Of a DNA stretch of 64,000 nucleotides, positions 34,949 to 47,320 are shown one piece after another. A program made the position numbers and the translations under genes. Under the pieces are notes generated by a model, which saw only the letters and a program-made list of their open reading frames with translations, did not search any database and was not told the origin of the DNA. The DNA is from Filosporella fistucella (lineage: Eukaryota > Ascomycota > Leotiomycetes > Helotiales), in assembly GCA_030077755.1 (NCBI GenBank), contig JAQJZZ010000017.1:1178001-1242000 (forward strand), in the 5' to 3' direction. Within the stretch, counting starts at the first letter, position 1. The number at the start of each line of letters is the position of its first letter.

Positions 34949-37900
34949 ATGGCATATCTAGCTCCCATCCATAGGCCTAGCAGCGTACGCAACGCAATCA
35001 AGTTAAACCTTTTGGACGCGGAACAGGAATGTCTGGTTCTGGGGTATGTCCTTTAGAAGCGCGTCAAAATCAAGACTAATATTCCCATAGAAAAGGAAAT
35101 CGTTTAGAGATATGGGGTCAAGGAGAAGAAGGCCTGATACTGCTAGAATCTAGGCATATCTACGGTGGTATCTCCATGCTCGCAAAGATTAGACCCCCCG
35201 GATCAAATACCGACCATCTCTTCGTTGGCACGCTGCGTTTCCATTACTTCACCATAGCATTCGATCCAGAGACACGACAACTCGAAACCCAACAGAAGTT
35301 TGTGGACGTATCAGACAAACATCTGCGAGATTCGCAGAGTAGAGACTTGTGCCTTGTGGATCCAACCGGACAATACCTAGTCCTGGAATTGTTTGAAGGA
35401 ATTTTGAACTTGGTCAAGGTTTTGAAGCCGAGGAAAGGACGGAGTGACTATTTGGATGATTCTCACACCAAACGAATCTCAGAACTGAGAGTTCGTGCAA
35501 CCACTTTCCTCTATACCGAAACGAAGCAACCCAAGATCGCCTTTTTAATAGAAGATGGAATTGGTGGAGATGTGCGGCTAGTTACATATCGCCTGGTGGA
35601 TGATAAACTCCAGTACAAGGATTTTGATGCCACAAAGGATAGAGAGAATGATGTTGGAGACTTGGACCTGGGCTCCAGTCATCTCATCCCTATTCCCAAG
35701 GCAGACTCTGGTCAGAAAAGATATATCGTCAGGCATTCAACGGTAGCAAAGGCCCATCTCGGTGGAGTTATAGTTGTCGGCGAAACAAAATTCACGTATC
35801 TGGATGACGAAAGTAAAGTTGTCATCGACCACTCTCTGGACGAACCATCCATCTTTGTTGCTTGGGAACGATTTGACGATTTGAATTATCTAATCGGAGA
35901 CACTTACGGTAGACTTCACATCTTGACAATTGAAGTTCAAGGATCTGAAGTTGTAGGGATGGATCTGAGGATAATCGGAAAGACTTCAAAAGCCACAGTG
36001 ATGGTTAACCTGGGCGAAGGTGCCTTTTTTATTGGTTCTCATGAAGATGATTCACAAATCATCAAAGTGAGCCTCCAACCAATGTCGGAAGGAGTTACCC
36101 TTCTCCAGACTATGGCAAATGTTGCTCCAATTTTAGATTTTACTGTGATGGATATGGGTAGTCGAGAGGGAGAGGTACTAACAAACGAATATTCTACAGG
36201 TCAGGCTCGATTAGTGACTGGCAGTGGTGTTTTTGAGGGAGGAAGCTTGAGAAGTGTCAGGAGTGGTGTCGGCTTGGAAGATGTTGGCATTCTTGCGGAT
36301 GATATGCAAGGTATTAGAGGAGTGTTCTCTCTAAAATCGAGTATCGATACTCTGTTCTCTGACACTCTTGTCGTTTCCCTGCCCTTCGAAACTCGAGTCT
36401 TTAGGTTCGAAGCCGGGGAAGATATCGAGGAGGTAGATAGTTTTATGGGAATGGCGTTCCATGTTAATACCCTTTTAGCTATCAATCTTCCCGGCGGCCT
36501 AATCCTCCAAGTAACTACCGAATCAGCCAAAATTCTCGGACCTGGCCCAAGATATAGTCTTGCAGAATGGAAACCACCTCCTGAGCAAGTTATCACAGCT
36601 GCATCGGCGAACTTTGGTCATGTTTTAGTTTCGTCAAACGGAAGTACATTGATCTCGCTGGATATTCAACAAAATCTACGAGAAGTGGCCGCACAGCCTT
36701 TGGCCGACGGAGATCAAATTGCGTGTCTCCATGTGCCAAGCCAAATCTCTAATGTAGGAGTAGTCGGATTTTGGAAATCTGGATCTATCTCCATCCTGAA
36801 TTTACAAACATTGGAAATCATCTTCTCGGAAGACATTCGTCGGAAAAACGATGCGTCAATACCACGTGGTATTGCCATGACCCAGATATTTCCCAGCACT
36901 ATATCTGGGCCAACGCTTTTTATTGCCATGGAAGATGGTGTCGTATTGACGTTCAACGTTGATCCCACCAACTTCTCCTTGTCCGGAAGGAAAAGCATCG
37001 TTTTAGGCACGCAACAAGCTCAATTTAACTTGCTTCCACGGAAAGACGGAACTTTCAACGTATTTGCAACTTGTGAGCATCCGAGCCTGATCTACGGTTC
37101 CGAGGGTCGCATAGTATATTCGGCTGTCACGGCTGAGCATGCTGTGGCCGTATGTGCTTTCGATAGCGCGGCATATCCTGGATCGATTGTCGTTGCTACT
37201 TCGAACAGCCTCACAATTTCTAATATTGATACCGAGAGAAGGACACACGTCACGTCTTTACGCATGGGGCAAACTGTTAGGAGAATAGAATATGCTCCTA
37301 GCCAGCGCGCGTTCGGGATCGGTTGTCTTCGTAGAGAACTTCGAGATGGAGAGGAATTCATCGAGAGCACATTCTCACTTGTCGAGGATATTATGTTTTC
37401 TGAAATAGGGAAGCCATTTAAAATCGGAGCCGAGAACGGACCAGAGCTCATCGAATGTATAACACGAGCCGACGTCCCTGCTTTACATGGATCGTCCTCG
37501 GCAGAGAGATTCATCATTGGCACTAGCTTTCTGGACGATGACAGTTCAGGTGAGGATGTTCGAGGAAGGATTTTAGTCTTCGGCATCAATTCCCAAAGGA
37601 GTCCATATTTGGTCTGCGAGACAACTTTAAAATCTGCATGCCGTCAGATTGCGATGATGGGTGGGAAAGTCGTAGCTGCACTTAATAAGACAGTGGTCGT
37701 TTACCAATATATCGAAAGAACGGAGAGGAGTGGGAAGTTTGTCAAGTTGGCAGCGTATCGATGTGCAACAGTTCCAATCAGCATTTCCGTCACAGGAGAC
37801 CTGATTGCCATAGCTGACATGATGCAATCTGTATCGATTGTCAAGTATACGATTGGAGAAAATGGTCTCCACGATACACTTGAACAGATAGCCAGGCATT

Positions 37901-38488
37901 ATCAATCATGTTGGGCTACGGCTGTTGCAGATATCGGAGATGATTCTTACCTAGAAACCGATCATGATGGTAATCTTCTGGTTTTGAGAAGAAATGTCAA
38001 TGGCGTCACACTTGAAGATCGTAAACGAATGGAAGTCACCAGTGAGATGAATCTAGGTGAACAGGTAAATATGATACGTAAGATCAATGTGGAGCCTGGT
38101 CAGAGTGCTATGGTCGCTCCGAAGGCATTCATGGCTACCGTAAACACCACCTCACTCACAAGTTGTCGTATAAGCTAACCGGCCATAGACTGAGGGATCA
38201 ATTTACCTATTCAGCATCATTCTTCCGAAAGCACAGGACCTCCTCATGCGGCTGCAAAATCACTGTGCTGCCCATATCACTACCCTGGGCGAAATTGACT
38301 TCAAGCTTTATCGATCTTTTAAAAATAATGAGCGGGAGACATTAGAGCCATTTCGGTTTGTGGATGGTGAATTGATTGAGAGATTCTTAGACGTAGGTGA
38401 GGATGTACAAGAAAAGATCTGTCGAGGACTTGGGCCAAGTGTAGAAGATGTGAGAAATCTTGTCGAAGAGCTAAAACGGCTGCACTGA
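34949..38488 (+). CDS. DDB1: DDB1-family damage-binding / CUL4 adaptor protein
   Basis: Exons 34949-35043, 35091-38139 and 38189-38488 give 1147 residues, close to the 1140 of animal DDB1. The start MAYLAPIHRPSSVRNAIKL matches the conserved DDB1 opening. Further blocks are RLEIWGQGEEGLILLESRHIYG, LFVGTLRFHYFTIAF and a triple beta-propeller body. The C-terminus has ATEGSIYLFSIILP, LMRLQNHCAAH and FRFVDGELIERFLD, the usual DDB1 end. DDB1 links CUL4 to WD40 substrate receptors (DCAFs). In filamentous fungi this ligase is tied to DNA repair and, in Neurospora, DNA methylation control. The two short introns (47 and 49 nt) lie at either end of the gene. Confidence 0.94.
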
Positions 38489-38716
38489 TCTGCTCCTATG
38501 AGATATTGGTATGAGCAGCATGGCGGATATCGGGTATTGGTGTCCGATGTGGAATTGAAGCACTAGGCGTTTCTGCAAGCATGAGGTAGCATCGTTGTGG
38601 CGTTGGTATTCACAGAAGAATCAAAATAAAAGAGACTTGTCAATAGATCCAATTGCTATACAAAGATTTGTTATCCAAATGGCCCTCAACGCCTGAAGCG
38701 ATCCAAAAGCTCTCAC

Positions 38717-40008
38717 CTATTCGGAACCACCTATGTACCGGTAAATGACTGAAAAATCCCTTCCTTTACAATCTTCTTGTTGTTCGGCAGCTTCATAAAC
38801 TTCTCTTGCTCTTTCACCGAGCTCAAGCTTTGCTCCGGCTTCAGTTGCTGCAACGATGGCAAGATTCAAATCCTTCCTCATCAAACTAATTCCAAATCCA
38901 CCTTTAAAATCACGACTAGATGGAGCTCCCTCAACAACACCTGGAACTGGATTGTTAATTTCGCTTGGCCAGCATTTTCCAGTGCTGATATTGATCAGGT
39001 TGCCCAATGTCTTGGGGTTCAAACCACATTTTATACCAAAGTTCATAGCTTCAGCAGTAGCAATATTATTGATTGCAAGGAGATAGTTGTTGGCAAGCTT
39101 TCCGGATAGGCCAGCACCCTGTGGTCCACAATGTATAACCTTCTTTCCCATCTTTAAAAGGATTGGTTCTACACGGGGAACCAAGGCGTCCGGCGATCCC
39201 AACATGAAAGTCAATGTACCTGCAGTCGCTCCAACAATGCCACCAGACATTGGTGCATCAACAAACTTGCCCTGTTGAGTTGTATGCACAGCATTGGCAA
39301 CTTCTTTCGAAGATACGGGATCAATTGTTGAGCAGTCAATAAATAAGCGCTCGGGATTGGGAACTTTGGTCTCAGAAAGTGGGGGCTTGAGGATCTGTCC
39401 AAAGACATTCTTGACGTGTGAAGGTTCGGGTAGTGCAGTTATTGTGACTTCCTTTAATTTTTATTAGCTTCGATCAGGAGCAATCTCAAGGGTATGATAA
39501 TAGAATAATGTAAATCAGAGGATTGGCTTTGTTGTGATAATAAAATCATTAGAAGATCACCCAAGACGGGTGACCCCAACTTAGATCATTCTTGGACAAA
39601 CTCATCACATAAAAGCGGGGTATCAAGTTGTGAAGTATTGCAGATAAACTTACAGAGTCTTCTGCGGCCTCTCTTGCATTTGCTGCACCTTGAACAGCTG
39701 CCCCACTTGTCAAAGCATTTGTATCATTTGTAAATTTCTCGACCGATTCAGGATTGATGTCATAGACTCGAAGGGTATCGGAGGATGGTAAATTTGCTTG
39801 TAGATTTCGTGCCATGTTGTACCCTATTCGCTCGTTAGCATTTGAAGCAATTTCAATTCAGGAAGTCGCGTGTCGATGACATACCCATTTGACCGAGACC
39901 TATGAAACCCCATTGTGCTTGTGCTCTGGTAGAGGCGGTAAATGTTCTTCGTTGGGCGTTGAGAGCTGACCGCACAATAGGCGACGATATTCTGATACTC
40001 GCCCTCAT
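38717..40008 (-). CDS. 3-hydroxyisobutyrate dehydrogenase, mitochondrial
   Basis: Exons 40008-39885, 39823-39654 and 39451-38717 give 342 residues. It oxidises 3-hydroxyisobutyrate to methylmalonate semialdehyde with NAD+ in valine catabolism. The first about 30 residues (MRASIRISSPIVRSALNAQR..) are basic and hydroxylated with no acids, so a mitochondrial presequence. Then come the NAD loop GFIGLGQMGYNMA (34-46), the substrate loop DAPMSGGIVGATAGTL, and GPQGAGLSGKLANN with the catalytic Lys at about 216. Intron 2 is 202 nt, several times the local norm, and its acceptor (TTAAAG) was picked by frame. A beta-hydroxyacid dehydrogenase of a related branch is the alternative. Confidence 0.9.
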
Positions 40009-40726
40009 GCCTGAAATATTTCTGTTCTTGGAAATGTAGAGTTGTATCGGGTAGATACGTCTGTGGCTGTTGGGTGCTGGTTAAAGGTTCGGAGTAGAGC
40101 TACTACTCGTGTGGAGAGATGGGGAAGCTCCAAGCTAGGAGTTGGATGAACCGACAAACCGAGCGAGTCCGATGATCATCGGAGGAAGCTTGGAAGCAGC
40201 AAATAAATGCCGAGTCTCGTTCCTGGAGATCTTCAACAAACAAAAGGGAAAACATAGAGAAACCTAACTATGACGGTGAGTAGTGAGTTTGAACTGTTTA
40301 CATAGCAAGGTACGATCTTCAACAGTAAAAAGTGTGTACTGAGTTTAATGTTGAAGTGGGAGAAGAAAGAAAGAAAATTCAGAAAACAAAATTTCTGTAC
40401 AAGCGAATCCCAGGGGAAGCTGCACGTGATGTCAAGCCGGTAGAAACAGGATGAGTTTTACTTGAGACCAGTTGTCCGTAGAAGGGCAGCTTCAATAGTT
40501 CATGCGTAGTAAGCATTGTCGCTCTTTGGCGATTAGTTATCGGCTCGGAGTCCAAACTTTTATCCCTATGCAACTGCTAACGCTGATCTTTTACAAAGGA
40601 CTACATTATGGTCATATATAATCTAAACAGAGAGGTATCCAAAAACTGAGCCCACCAACCTATTTCCAAACCAGGTCCAATATTCTATGTGATCGTCACT
40701 CCTTCCCGACTGTCCTGCAAAACAAT
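40009..40726. other. Intergenic gap upstream of the HIBADH gene
   Basis: 718 bp between two tandem minus-strand genes. It should hold the HIBADH promoter and the 3' side of the acetyltransferase gene. No supported ORF, repeat or RNA gene. Confidence 0.5.
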
Positions 40727-41623
40727 TCATCTTTTCTTCTTGGAGTCCAAATTCTCAATGACTTTCTCCAGTCCTTGAGCCGCTCTCTTTTCGCTCTTCC
40801 TGAAGCTGCCATTGAAAAATTCTGGTAAAATCATTTTGCTGTTTGCGTGTTCTGCTGCAAAACCAATCTCCGCAGAGTTTCCCAATTTCTCCCTCGTAAT
40901 TCTAACAGATTCCTCTAGTAATTCTGTCCCAACTCCAGTCCCTCTATACTTGAGTCTTACGGTCCAAGCCCTTACGATACCCTTCCCACCATGCTTCCCA
41001 CTCTTAGACTTCTTCTTCCCATTGCCATTCCTCTCCAGACGCAAGATTATAGCTCCTATTATTTCTTCTCCGTACCTCGAACCTATTATTGTGTCTTCTT
41101 CTCCGTCTTCATTCTTTGCAAAACTCCAAGAAAATTCCTCTGCCATGTTCAGATACCCAGACGTAATTGTACGTACACCAACTAAGTATGCCATTGTCAA
41201 CCCAGCCCCTGTTGTCAATACAACCCCCCATTCACCTCGGGCGGTGTATAAGTATTGGTTAACAATCGCCATGATCAAAATATAGGCAGCGATTGTAAGT
41301 GGATGAAGTATTATGGCTCGTGCTGCAGCATTCCGCTGTTGTGCAACCGAATCTGCTACCAGCTTCAGAGCAGCTACTTTGTCTTCCTCGGAAGTCAAGC
41401 AAGTGGTGATGAGGGATGGTATTCCTTCAAGAGGATCATGGATGAGGACATCTCCATCGTCTGCGTTTGAAGTCATAGTCGCAAGAGATGAAGGACCAAG
41501 GGGTGGCAGGGTCTGAGATGAGGAGGGATCGAGTAGGGGAGTTGAGGTGGTCGAATTTAATGTCGAAGATGGCAGAACGAGGTTTGCACGAAGGAAGGAG
41601 AAGAAGGCTGTAGGACTCGGCAT
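40727..41623 (-). CDS. Membrane-anchored GNAT N-acetyltransferase (NAT8-like)
   Basis: Intronless, 298 residues. Two hydrophobic segments (AIILHPLTIAAYILIMAIVNQ at about 103-123, and GVVLTTGAGLTMAYLVGV at 133-150) precede a GNAT domain. The acetyl-CoA motif A lies at about 221-248 (VRLKYRGTGVGTELLEESV), where RGTGVG is the R/Q-x-x-G-x-G/A loop. EIGFAAEHANS follows. The split between membrane helices and GNAT core resembles NAT8-type ER acetyltransferases. A second ATG at residue 50 would drop the Ser/Thr/Pro-rich start. A Lys/Gly-rich loop (NGNGKKKSKSGKHGGKG) sits just before motif A. Substrate unknown. Confidence 0.82.
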   Translation of the reverse strand: MPSPTAFFSFLRANLVLPSSTLNSTTSTPLLDPSSSQTLPPLGPSSLATMTSNADDGDVLIHDPLEGIPSLITTCLTSEEDKVAALKLVADSVAQQRNAAARAIILHPLTIAAYILIMAIVNQYLYTARGEWGVVLTTGAGLTMAYLVGVRTITSGYLNMAEEFSWSFAKNEDGEEDTIIGSRYGEEIIGAIILRLERNGNGKKKSKSGKHGGKGIVRAWTVRLKYRGTGVGTELLEESVRITREKLGNSAEIGFAAEHANSKMILPEFFNGSFRKSEKRAAQGLEKVIENLDSKKKR

Positions 41624-43590
41624 TAGCTGATGGTTCTATATATTCATAACCTGGGTAGAGTAGTCTTGGGCTACTACGTCAGTAGAAATTGAAAATACCT
41701 ATCAAGATTGAACAACTGCGTACAATACCGAATATGAGGGGTCGTCGGTAATAAATTCTAGCAAGGAGAAAGAAAAGCAGAGAGGAGAATTCCTACTAAG
41801 ATTCTAGACACGTACCGGCACTCGTCTTGAACCCTGGTACTGCATTTATCCTGTCCGCAACTGTGCTGGTGTAAACATTGAGGAGATCGAGTTCCTTTGG
41901 TAGATTGGGCACGTGTCTAGGCATAATTTTCTAGTAGCTTAGAGTGACCCGAAGCAGTATGAGCTGCACGTCTATATTGACATGTACAAAGCTTTCCGGT
42001 AATACCGATGACACAGAACAATTGCCAGATCCTGGAAGAATGGATTCGAGCTGGGACTGCCGCAATATCTTATATCCCGAGGGCTCAGTTGCGTATAATC
42101 TTCGCACGTGGGCTTATTGGTTAAGATATTTTGTGACGATAACGATTCGACTAGTTGAAGCTTGGCTTATCCATTGGCTGGTTTGTCAGGATCTTCTCAA
42201 GGACTCGCAAATGTTTGATTTATTCGGAGTACATGTGATGGACTTCAGGATATGCAGTAGATAAGTAGAAATTTGGTGACTAGATTTTGAGTGTAAAGAC
42301 TAATCTGGCTTGTAATAGATGTGGGTAGCCAGTCTTCATCATTTTAAAAAGTAATGTCAGGTGATTTGTTGGTTGCTGTGCCTCCTTCGGCTTTACTTCA
42401 CTTTCCAACATCCAAATAGAGAGTGCTCATTTAACAAAGTCTAATATATATCTTCTTATTTATTAGTAGATTTATAATATTGATTATAAAATAATTAATA
42501 GAAAATATTCTAACCCTTATAATTTTTCAATTAATTGACAAATAAGACTTAGACCCCAAGCAAGTTTTGATTCAAAAAGATAACTCCTAAGATTATACAT
42601 TAACTTTATTATGGTATAAATACATGTATAATTATATGAGTATAATCTAAGATAGAAAGCACTTGAAAAAGGACAACAAGCTTCAGAACTAAATTTGAAG
42701 GTATAGTACCTTGTATATAATAATTGTATTAATTGGAAGCTAGAAACCAATTTGCCGAAAGCGAATGTTTTATTTCCAATCGAAGACATGGATTTGTATA
42801 TTTGTTTCGATTTCAAACTCAAATTGAGGTATGAATTGTAAATCCTACAAATCTCAAGCTCAAATCAGAAAATAAACTCTGTTATTCTAATTGTCCACGA
42901 CGTATGCAACGCTTGTTCTGCAGATGACAAGTGTACGGAATAAGGCAGAATTGCTAGTGCTTGGGTAAATACTACAACTCCAATCAAAGACAGTAGCCTT
43001 GGTCCCCTACGAATGCCATGCAAAAAGTGATCACCATGTTCTCTGGGCGAGCCTTGGCTTTTGTGGAGGCTGGATCTCTCGCCCTAAACTCGAGGAAGTC
43101 GGGGTCTAGATGCGGGGATAGCTTGCCGTAGCTTACCACTACTGCGGTATCGTTGTCATGGGCAAGACTTGCCGTGGGTCATTCCCTTGAAAGACTCTCG
43201 AGATTCTCACGTATTATCTTGGAACCAACATTTTGTCTAACTTTCCTTTTTTCCAACTAGGTTTGGCCTGCAATATCAAGCACATATGTGTAAACGATTG
43301 GCCTTAGTTAACTGCTGTGTGACTCTACATGTGCATGTGACCACATCTACGTCTGATAAAGCCGCCCGCAGCAAGAATGTCTGAGTTGTCGCGGGTACTT
43401 ACCCATTCCTCGGGCCAAACAATGAATGAAACAGGAAAAAGGAATATAAAGCCACTCGGGCGCGCAAGCTTATTTCGACAAAGGACTCCTGCAAGGTTTC
43501 TACTTGCAATTTTGGAGATCACTACCTACTTCGGCATAATCAAGCAAATTGGAGGTATAAAGGTGAGTATTATCTTTATGAATTCTATGC
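41624..43590. other. Gene-poor region with an AT-rich island at about 42420-42860
   Basis: Nearly 2 kb without a supported gene. The middle is strikingly AT-rich, with long runs of TA/AT steps and almost no CpG. The only ORF there (42517-42822, minus) is Tyr/Leu/Ser-rich as expected of AT-rich noise. It may be a decayed repeat altered by repeat-induced point mutation, but no terminal repeats or transposase remnants are visible. Confidence 0.45.
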
Positions 43591-44445
43591 TCACAGCCAC
43601 GTCCTTTCGAGTGCAGCCTGGATATCCTCAATGCCAGCTGGCTGCCTCCTCTTCAAAGCTCTCGACTTGATTCGAACAGTTGGTAAGCTGAATGGTGTGT
43701 ACTGCCGCCCAGTTTCCCTGCATACATCCTCCAATAGCTTCTCCTCTGCCAGGAAACTCTGCCTGAAATAATACCAGATCCGAAGCAATCTCTCTGGATC
43801 CTCCTTGGCATCCTCAAAGTCCACTTCTGACTCTATCCCCAATTCCTCATTCTTGCTCATAACCAAGGTTACCTCGTCCAAATTTTTAAAGCCGCGGAGG
43901 AGAGAGGCTTTGTTGTAGGACTCCCACGGCCTTTTGATGTTGAGGTTGACATGGTCAATGGCTACACATCTTGTTTCGTCGAGTAAACCCTCATCTTGTA
44001 CCAAATCTCTAAAATCTCGTAAAGTCTCATCGTAGCCCATCTCTCCATGACGGGGAAGATACAAAGTGTCTCGGTATGGATTGTAATATATTATTGCTGG
44101 TTGATTTCTGGTGGCAAAGCAGAGAGAATAAACTCGTAACGCTTCCTCACGAGCCTCTTTCGAAACAGATAGTATTGCTGGTGGTGGTGAAGTACAGTGG
44201 AGTTTGTCGTTGGAAGATGAGTAAGTGAGCGTTAAGATCCGATCAAAACAGGAATGTTGCCATATTTTGAGACGGAGCTCAGAGGGGAGAGTGGGAAAGA
44301 GGTGGAAGCTTGTTGAGGTTTGGGTCGATTTTGGCATTTTGGCGAAGTTGATAAGGTTGGAGGGGAATGTCGACCTTAATATAATTGCAATGCCGAGCTT
44401 TGACTTGAAGGCGACTCTTGGTAGTAAGTCAAGGAAGCTGGCCAA
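43591..44445 (-). CDS. 2EXR-domain protein, hypothetical
   Basis: Intronless, 284 residues. An F-box-like 2EXR opening, FHLFPTLPSELRLKIWQHS, lies at about 47-65, followed by PPPAILSVSKEAREEALRVY and YYNPYRDTLYLP. These are the usual sequence of this large fungal family of unknown function. The charged C-terminus (RIKSRALKRRQPAGIEDIQAALERTW) is not recognised. Residue 37 (ATG at 44337, MPKSTQ) is an equally good start, since the first 36 residues are outside the domain. Such proteins are numerous in leotiomycetes and sordariomycetes. No functional inference from its neighbours. Confidence 0.82.
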   Translation of the reverse strand: MASFLDLLPRVAFKSKLGIAIILRSTFPSNLINFAKMPKSTQTSTSFHLFPTLPSELRLKIWQHSCFDRILTLTYSSSNDKLHCTSPPPAILSVSKEAREEALRVYSLCFATRNQPAIIYYNPYRDTLYLPRHGEMGYDETLRDFRDLVQDEGLLDETRCVAIDHVNLNIKRPWESYNKASLLRGFKNLDEVTLVMSKNEELGIESEVDFEDAKEDPERLLRIWYYFRQSFLAEEKLLEDVCRETGRQYTPFSLPTVRIKSRALKRRQPAGIEDIQAALERTWL

Positions 44446-45570
44446 GCCTTGTCCAAAGGGTGCAGATGGAGGCGTTATCTCGTGTTGTGTATTGGGCTAG
44501 CCTCGCCGTAATGTGTCTTGTGCTATTGAATGAGTGATTCGAAGAGACGTTCTCATTGGACTTTGAAAAATGCAATAAAGGGTAACTAAGGGGATTTTTG
44601 GGTAGATCTTTCGAGAGTCTGAACTGTGGCGTGGTTTTCAAGGGTCAATAGCACGAGGCTGAAGTGCTTTTCTTGCATGAACAACGAACCGCGGAATCAT
44701 ATGCAGAACATGCGTTGTAAATCTCGACGAAAGTGAAAGTGCGGTGAGTGAGGATTTCGCTCTACGACAGGACAGAAAGGAGGAAGATATACAACTTCCC
44801 CTTACGAAGGGGTTGTAATTAAATCCGCGATGGTGGAGACCAAAAACATGCGCCATCCTAGAAAATACGACGCCAAGCAAGAACCGGAATGATAGTAAAA
44901 GCATCCAAAAAACTTATCTGATTTCAGAATTCAGTTCTTCAGCCTAGAATATATTCCAGATGCACACGTTGTGAGGGTAATCCTGGAGGAATTTGTGAGC
45001 TCACAAATGAGAACCCAGTGTTGTGAAGACTCGTTCCCCGCTTGTTGTCATAATGGCCTGACTTTCCAAATAAACGGGCGTGTCATCGGGTGCGACTGGC
45101 TGGGTCAACCATCGACGGAACGGAGCAAAGGTTACACGGACGCGTTCATTTGATTGTGACAGAAATCAAGAAGGGCAATCCCAGGGAGTCGGGGGATGCA
45201 AGGTGAGTTGATGTTGCGAGTTGTGGAAGAAAGGAGGAAAGGGTCACTTTTAGTTCCACCTGGCTTTTCGCTAAATTGCGCCTACCGCCTGGCAGTTTAT
45301 TCTCCTGGGGAAATGTCGACCTCAGCGAAAATACATCAGTATCCAAATACAATTAATTTCCCGCATCACACTTCACACTTCTGACCAGAAACTCAAACCG
45401 CTTCTAAGCTTTCTGACAATTTGCTTGATTCCGAGACGTGGAGTGGGCAAGTCGCTCCGAAGATTCTTATGTCAAGCGGCAAAATATTGAAGCTTCAAAG
45501 TCGAAACATTTTCACCCGTTGTCGGTGGGAGCCCCACCATTCTCGCACTTCTCCTTCATTAATCCCAGCT
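44446..45570. other. Divergent intergenic gap between the 2EXR gene and TGT
   Basis: 1.1 kb between outward-facing starts, so it should hold both promoters. Short ORFs on both strands have no domains. No RNA gene or repeat identified. Confidence 0.5.
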
Positions 45571-46903
45571 ATGGCTTCGGGAATCTCTATGCCATCGGCT
45601 CTGACTTTTGATTTAATCGCTCGTTGTTCAGTAAGCCTCATTGTCTGTTATCCATGCGCATGATTCTCATTGCTTCCAGACCACAAAGGCCAGAGCAGCA
45701 AACCTCACCCTACCTCATGGAACAGTTCAGCTTCCGTTATTCATGCCTGTGGCGACACAAGCCTCACTAAAGGGTCTTACACCACAACAACTTGAAGAGA
45801 CTGGCTGTCGATTGTGTCTGAACAATACCTATCATCTGGGCTTAAAGCCTGGGCAAGAGGTACTGGATAAGGTTGGAGGTGCACATAAATTGCAAGGATG
45901 GAATCACAATATTCTGACAGATAGCGGAGGGTAGGCTGTCAAAATCTCGGCTTCAGAAACAGTCACTAACTTTCATGGTTCAAGCTTCCAGATGGTCAGT
46001 TTACTGAAACTTGCCAATATTACAGAAGAAGGTGTACGGTTCCTTAGTCCACACGATGGATCACCAATGCTCCTTACACCCGAGCACTCAATAGCTCTAC
46101 AAAACACGATTGGCAGCGATATAATTATGCAATTGGATGATGTCCTGGTAACTACTTCACCAGACTCGAAACGGATGCGAGAAGCAATGGAGAGAAGTGT
46201 CCGGTGGCTGGATCGTTGTATTGCTGCTCATGCGAATCCCCAAAGTCAGAATCTGTTTTGCATTATACAAGGGGGTCTAGATCTTGATATGCGTGCAGAA
46301 TGCTGCAAAGAAATGGTAGCAAGAGGCACTCCTGGAATTGCCATAGGAGGTTTAAGTGGTGGCGAGGCAAAGGCGGATTACTGTCGCGTTGTGAATACGT
46401 GTACAAGCCTATTACCAGAATGCAAACCAAGGTATGTGATGGGGATTGGTTATCCAGAGGACCTGGTAGTAAGTGTTGCTCTGGGTGCTGATATGTTCGA
46501 TTGTGTTTGGCCTACACGAACCGCAAGGTTTGGGAACGCAATCACAAAGCACGGCGTCCTCAATCTACGGCATGCTAGATATGCTAATGATTTTGGCCCG
46601 GTTGAGGAAGGATGTGGCTGTGTTTGCTGTCGAACTGGAGAAGGTGGCTTGAGCATCACAAGAGCATTCGTACATCACGTTGCTGCAAAAGAAACTGTTG
46701 GTGCTCATCTACTGACCATTCACAATGTATGGTATCAATTAGCTCTGATGAAGAGTGTTCGAGAATCTATCATCGAGGACAGGTATCCTGTCTTTCTGAG
46801 ACAATTCTTTTCTGATCAACATGGAGGAGATAAGACGAAATATCCGGACTGGGCTGTTGAAGCATTACAGACAGTTGGAGTAGATTTGATGGAAGATCTC
46901 TAG
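45571..46903 (+). CDS. TGT: Queuine tRNA-ribosyltransferase catalytic subunit (tRNA-guanine transglycosylase)
   Basis: Exons 45571-45630, 45680-45930 and 45985-46903 give 409 residues; introns are 49 and 54 nt. It exchanges G34 for queuine in tRNAs for Asp, Asn, His and Tyr. The catalytic features are complete: LTDSGGFQMVSL across the second splice, QLDD (153-156), the nucleophile in [15 protein letters not shown] (Asp at about 276), and a zinc site CGCVCC with a following HH (C314, C316, C319, H334/335). [10 protein letters not shown] completes the barrel. Eukaryotic enzymes work as a heterodimer with QTRT2, which is not in this window. The family is absent from S. cerevisiae, so presence implies queuine use by this fungus. 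Confidence 0.95.
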
Positions 46904-47320
46904 AAGGGGTTGATTGACTAGATACCTAATTGACTTGGTGATCTACAAAGCAGATTCATGCCAATGTCAGGTTGTACTCCTCACAGCAGGCTCTTAAATA
47001 CGCAAGCAAGATTTATAGCCTTGTGATATTCATGTCATTGCACAAATATCAGAAGTTCATGATTCAGCCAGTTGAACATTCGATGTCTTACCACAAGTAT
47101 CCGCAGCTTATAAGCCTTGCAGATAGAGTGCCACATATAAGGCTGGAGCGACCGGGGTGCGCGTCTAGGACATGCAGCTCCTATGCAGCACGCGTGCAAT
47201 AGCTTCATGAACCAGCCATCATTAACGTCATATTCCATTATTGCTGTCATCCACTGAAGGTCGTTTGATATTCCCCACCAAATTCGGTGAGGCTGAGGCT
47301 GATCAAAAGTCAACATCACG
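46904..47320. other. Intergenic gap between TGT and HOS3
   Basis: 417 bp between tandem plus-strand genes, holding the TGT 3' end and the HOS3 promoter. No supported ORF or repeat. Confidence 0.5.

Noticed and set aside
39549..39653. Coding extension through the long HIBADH intron
   Set aside because: The read-through (SLSAILHNLIPRF..) lacks dehydrogenase sequence, and splicing to 39451 restores EVTITALPEPSHV.
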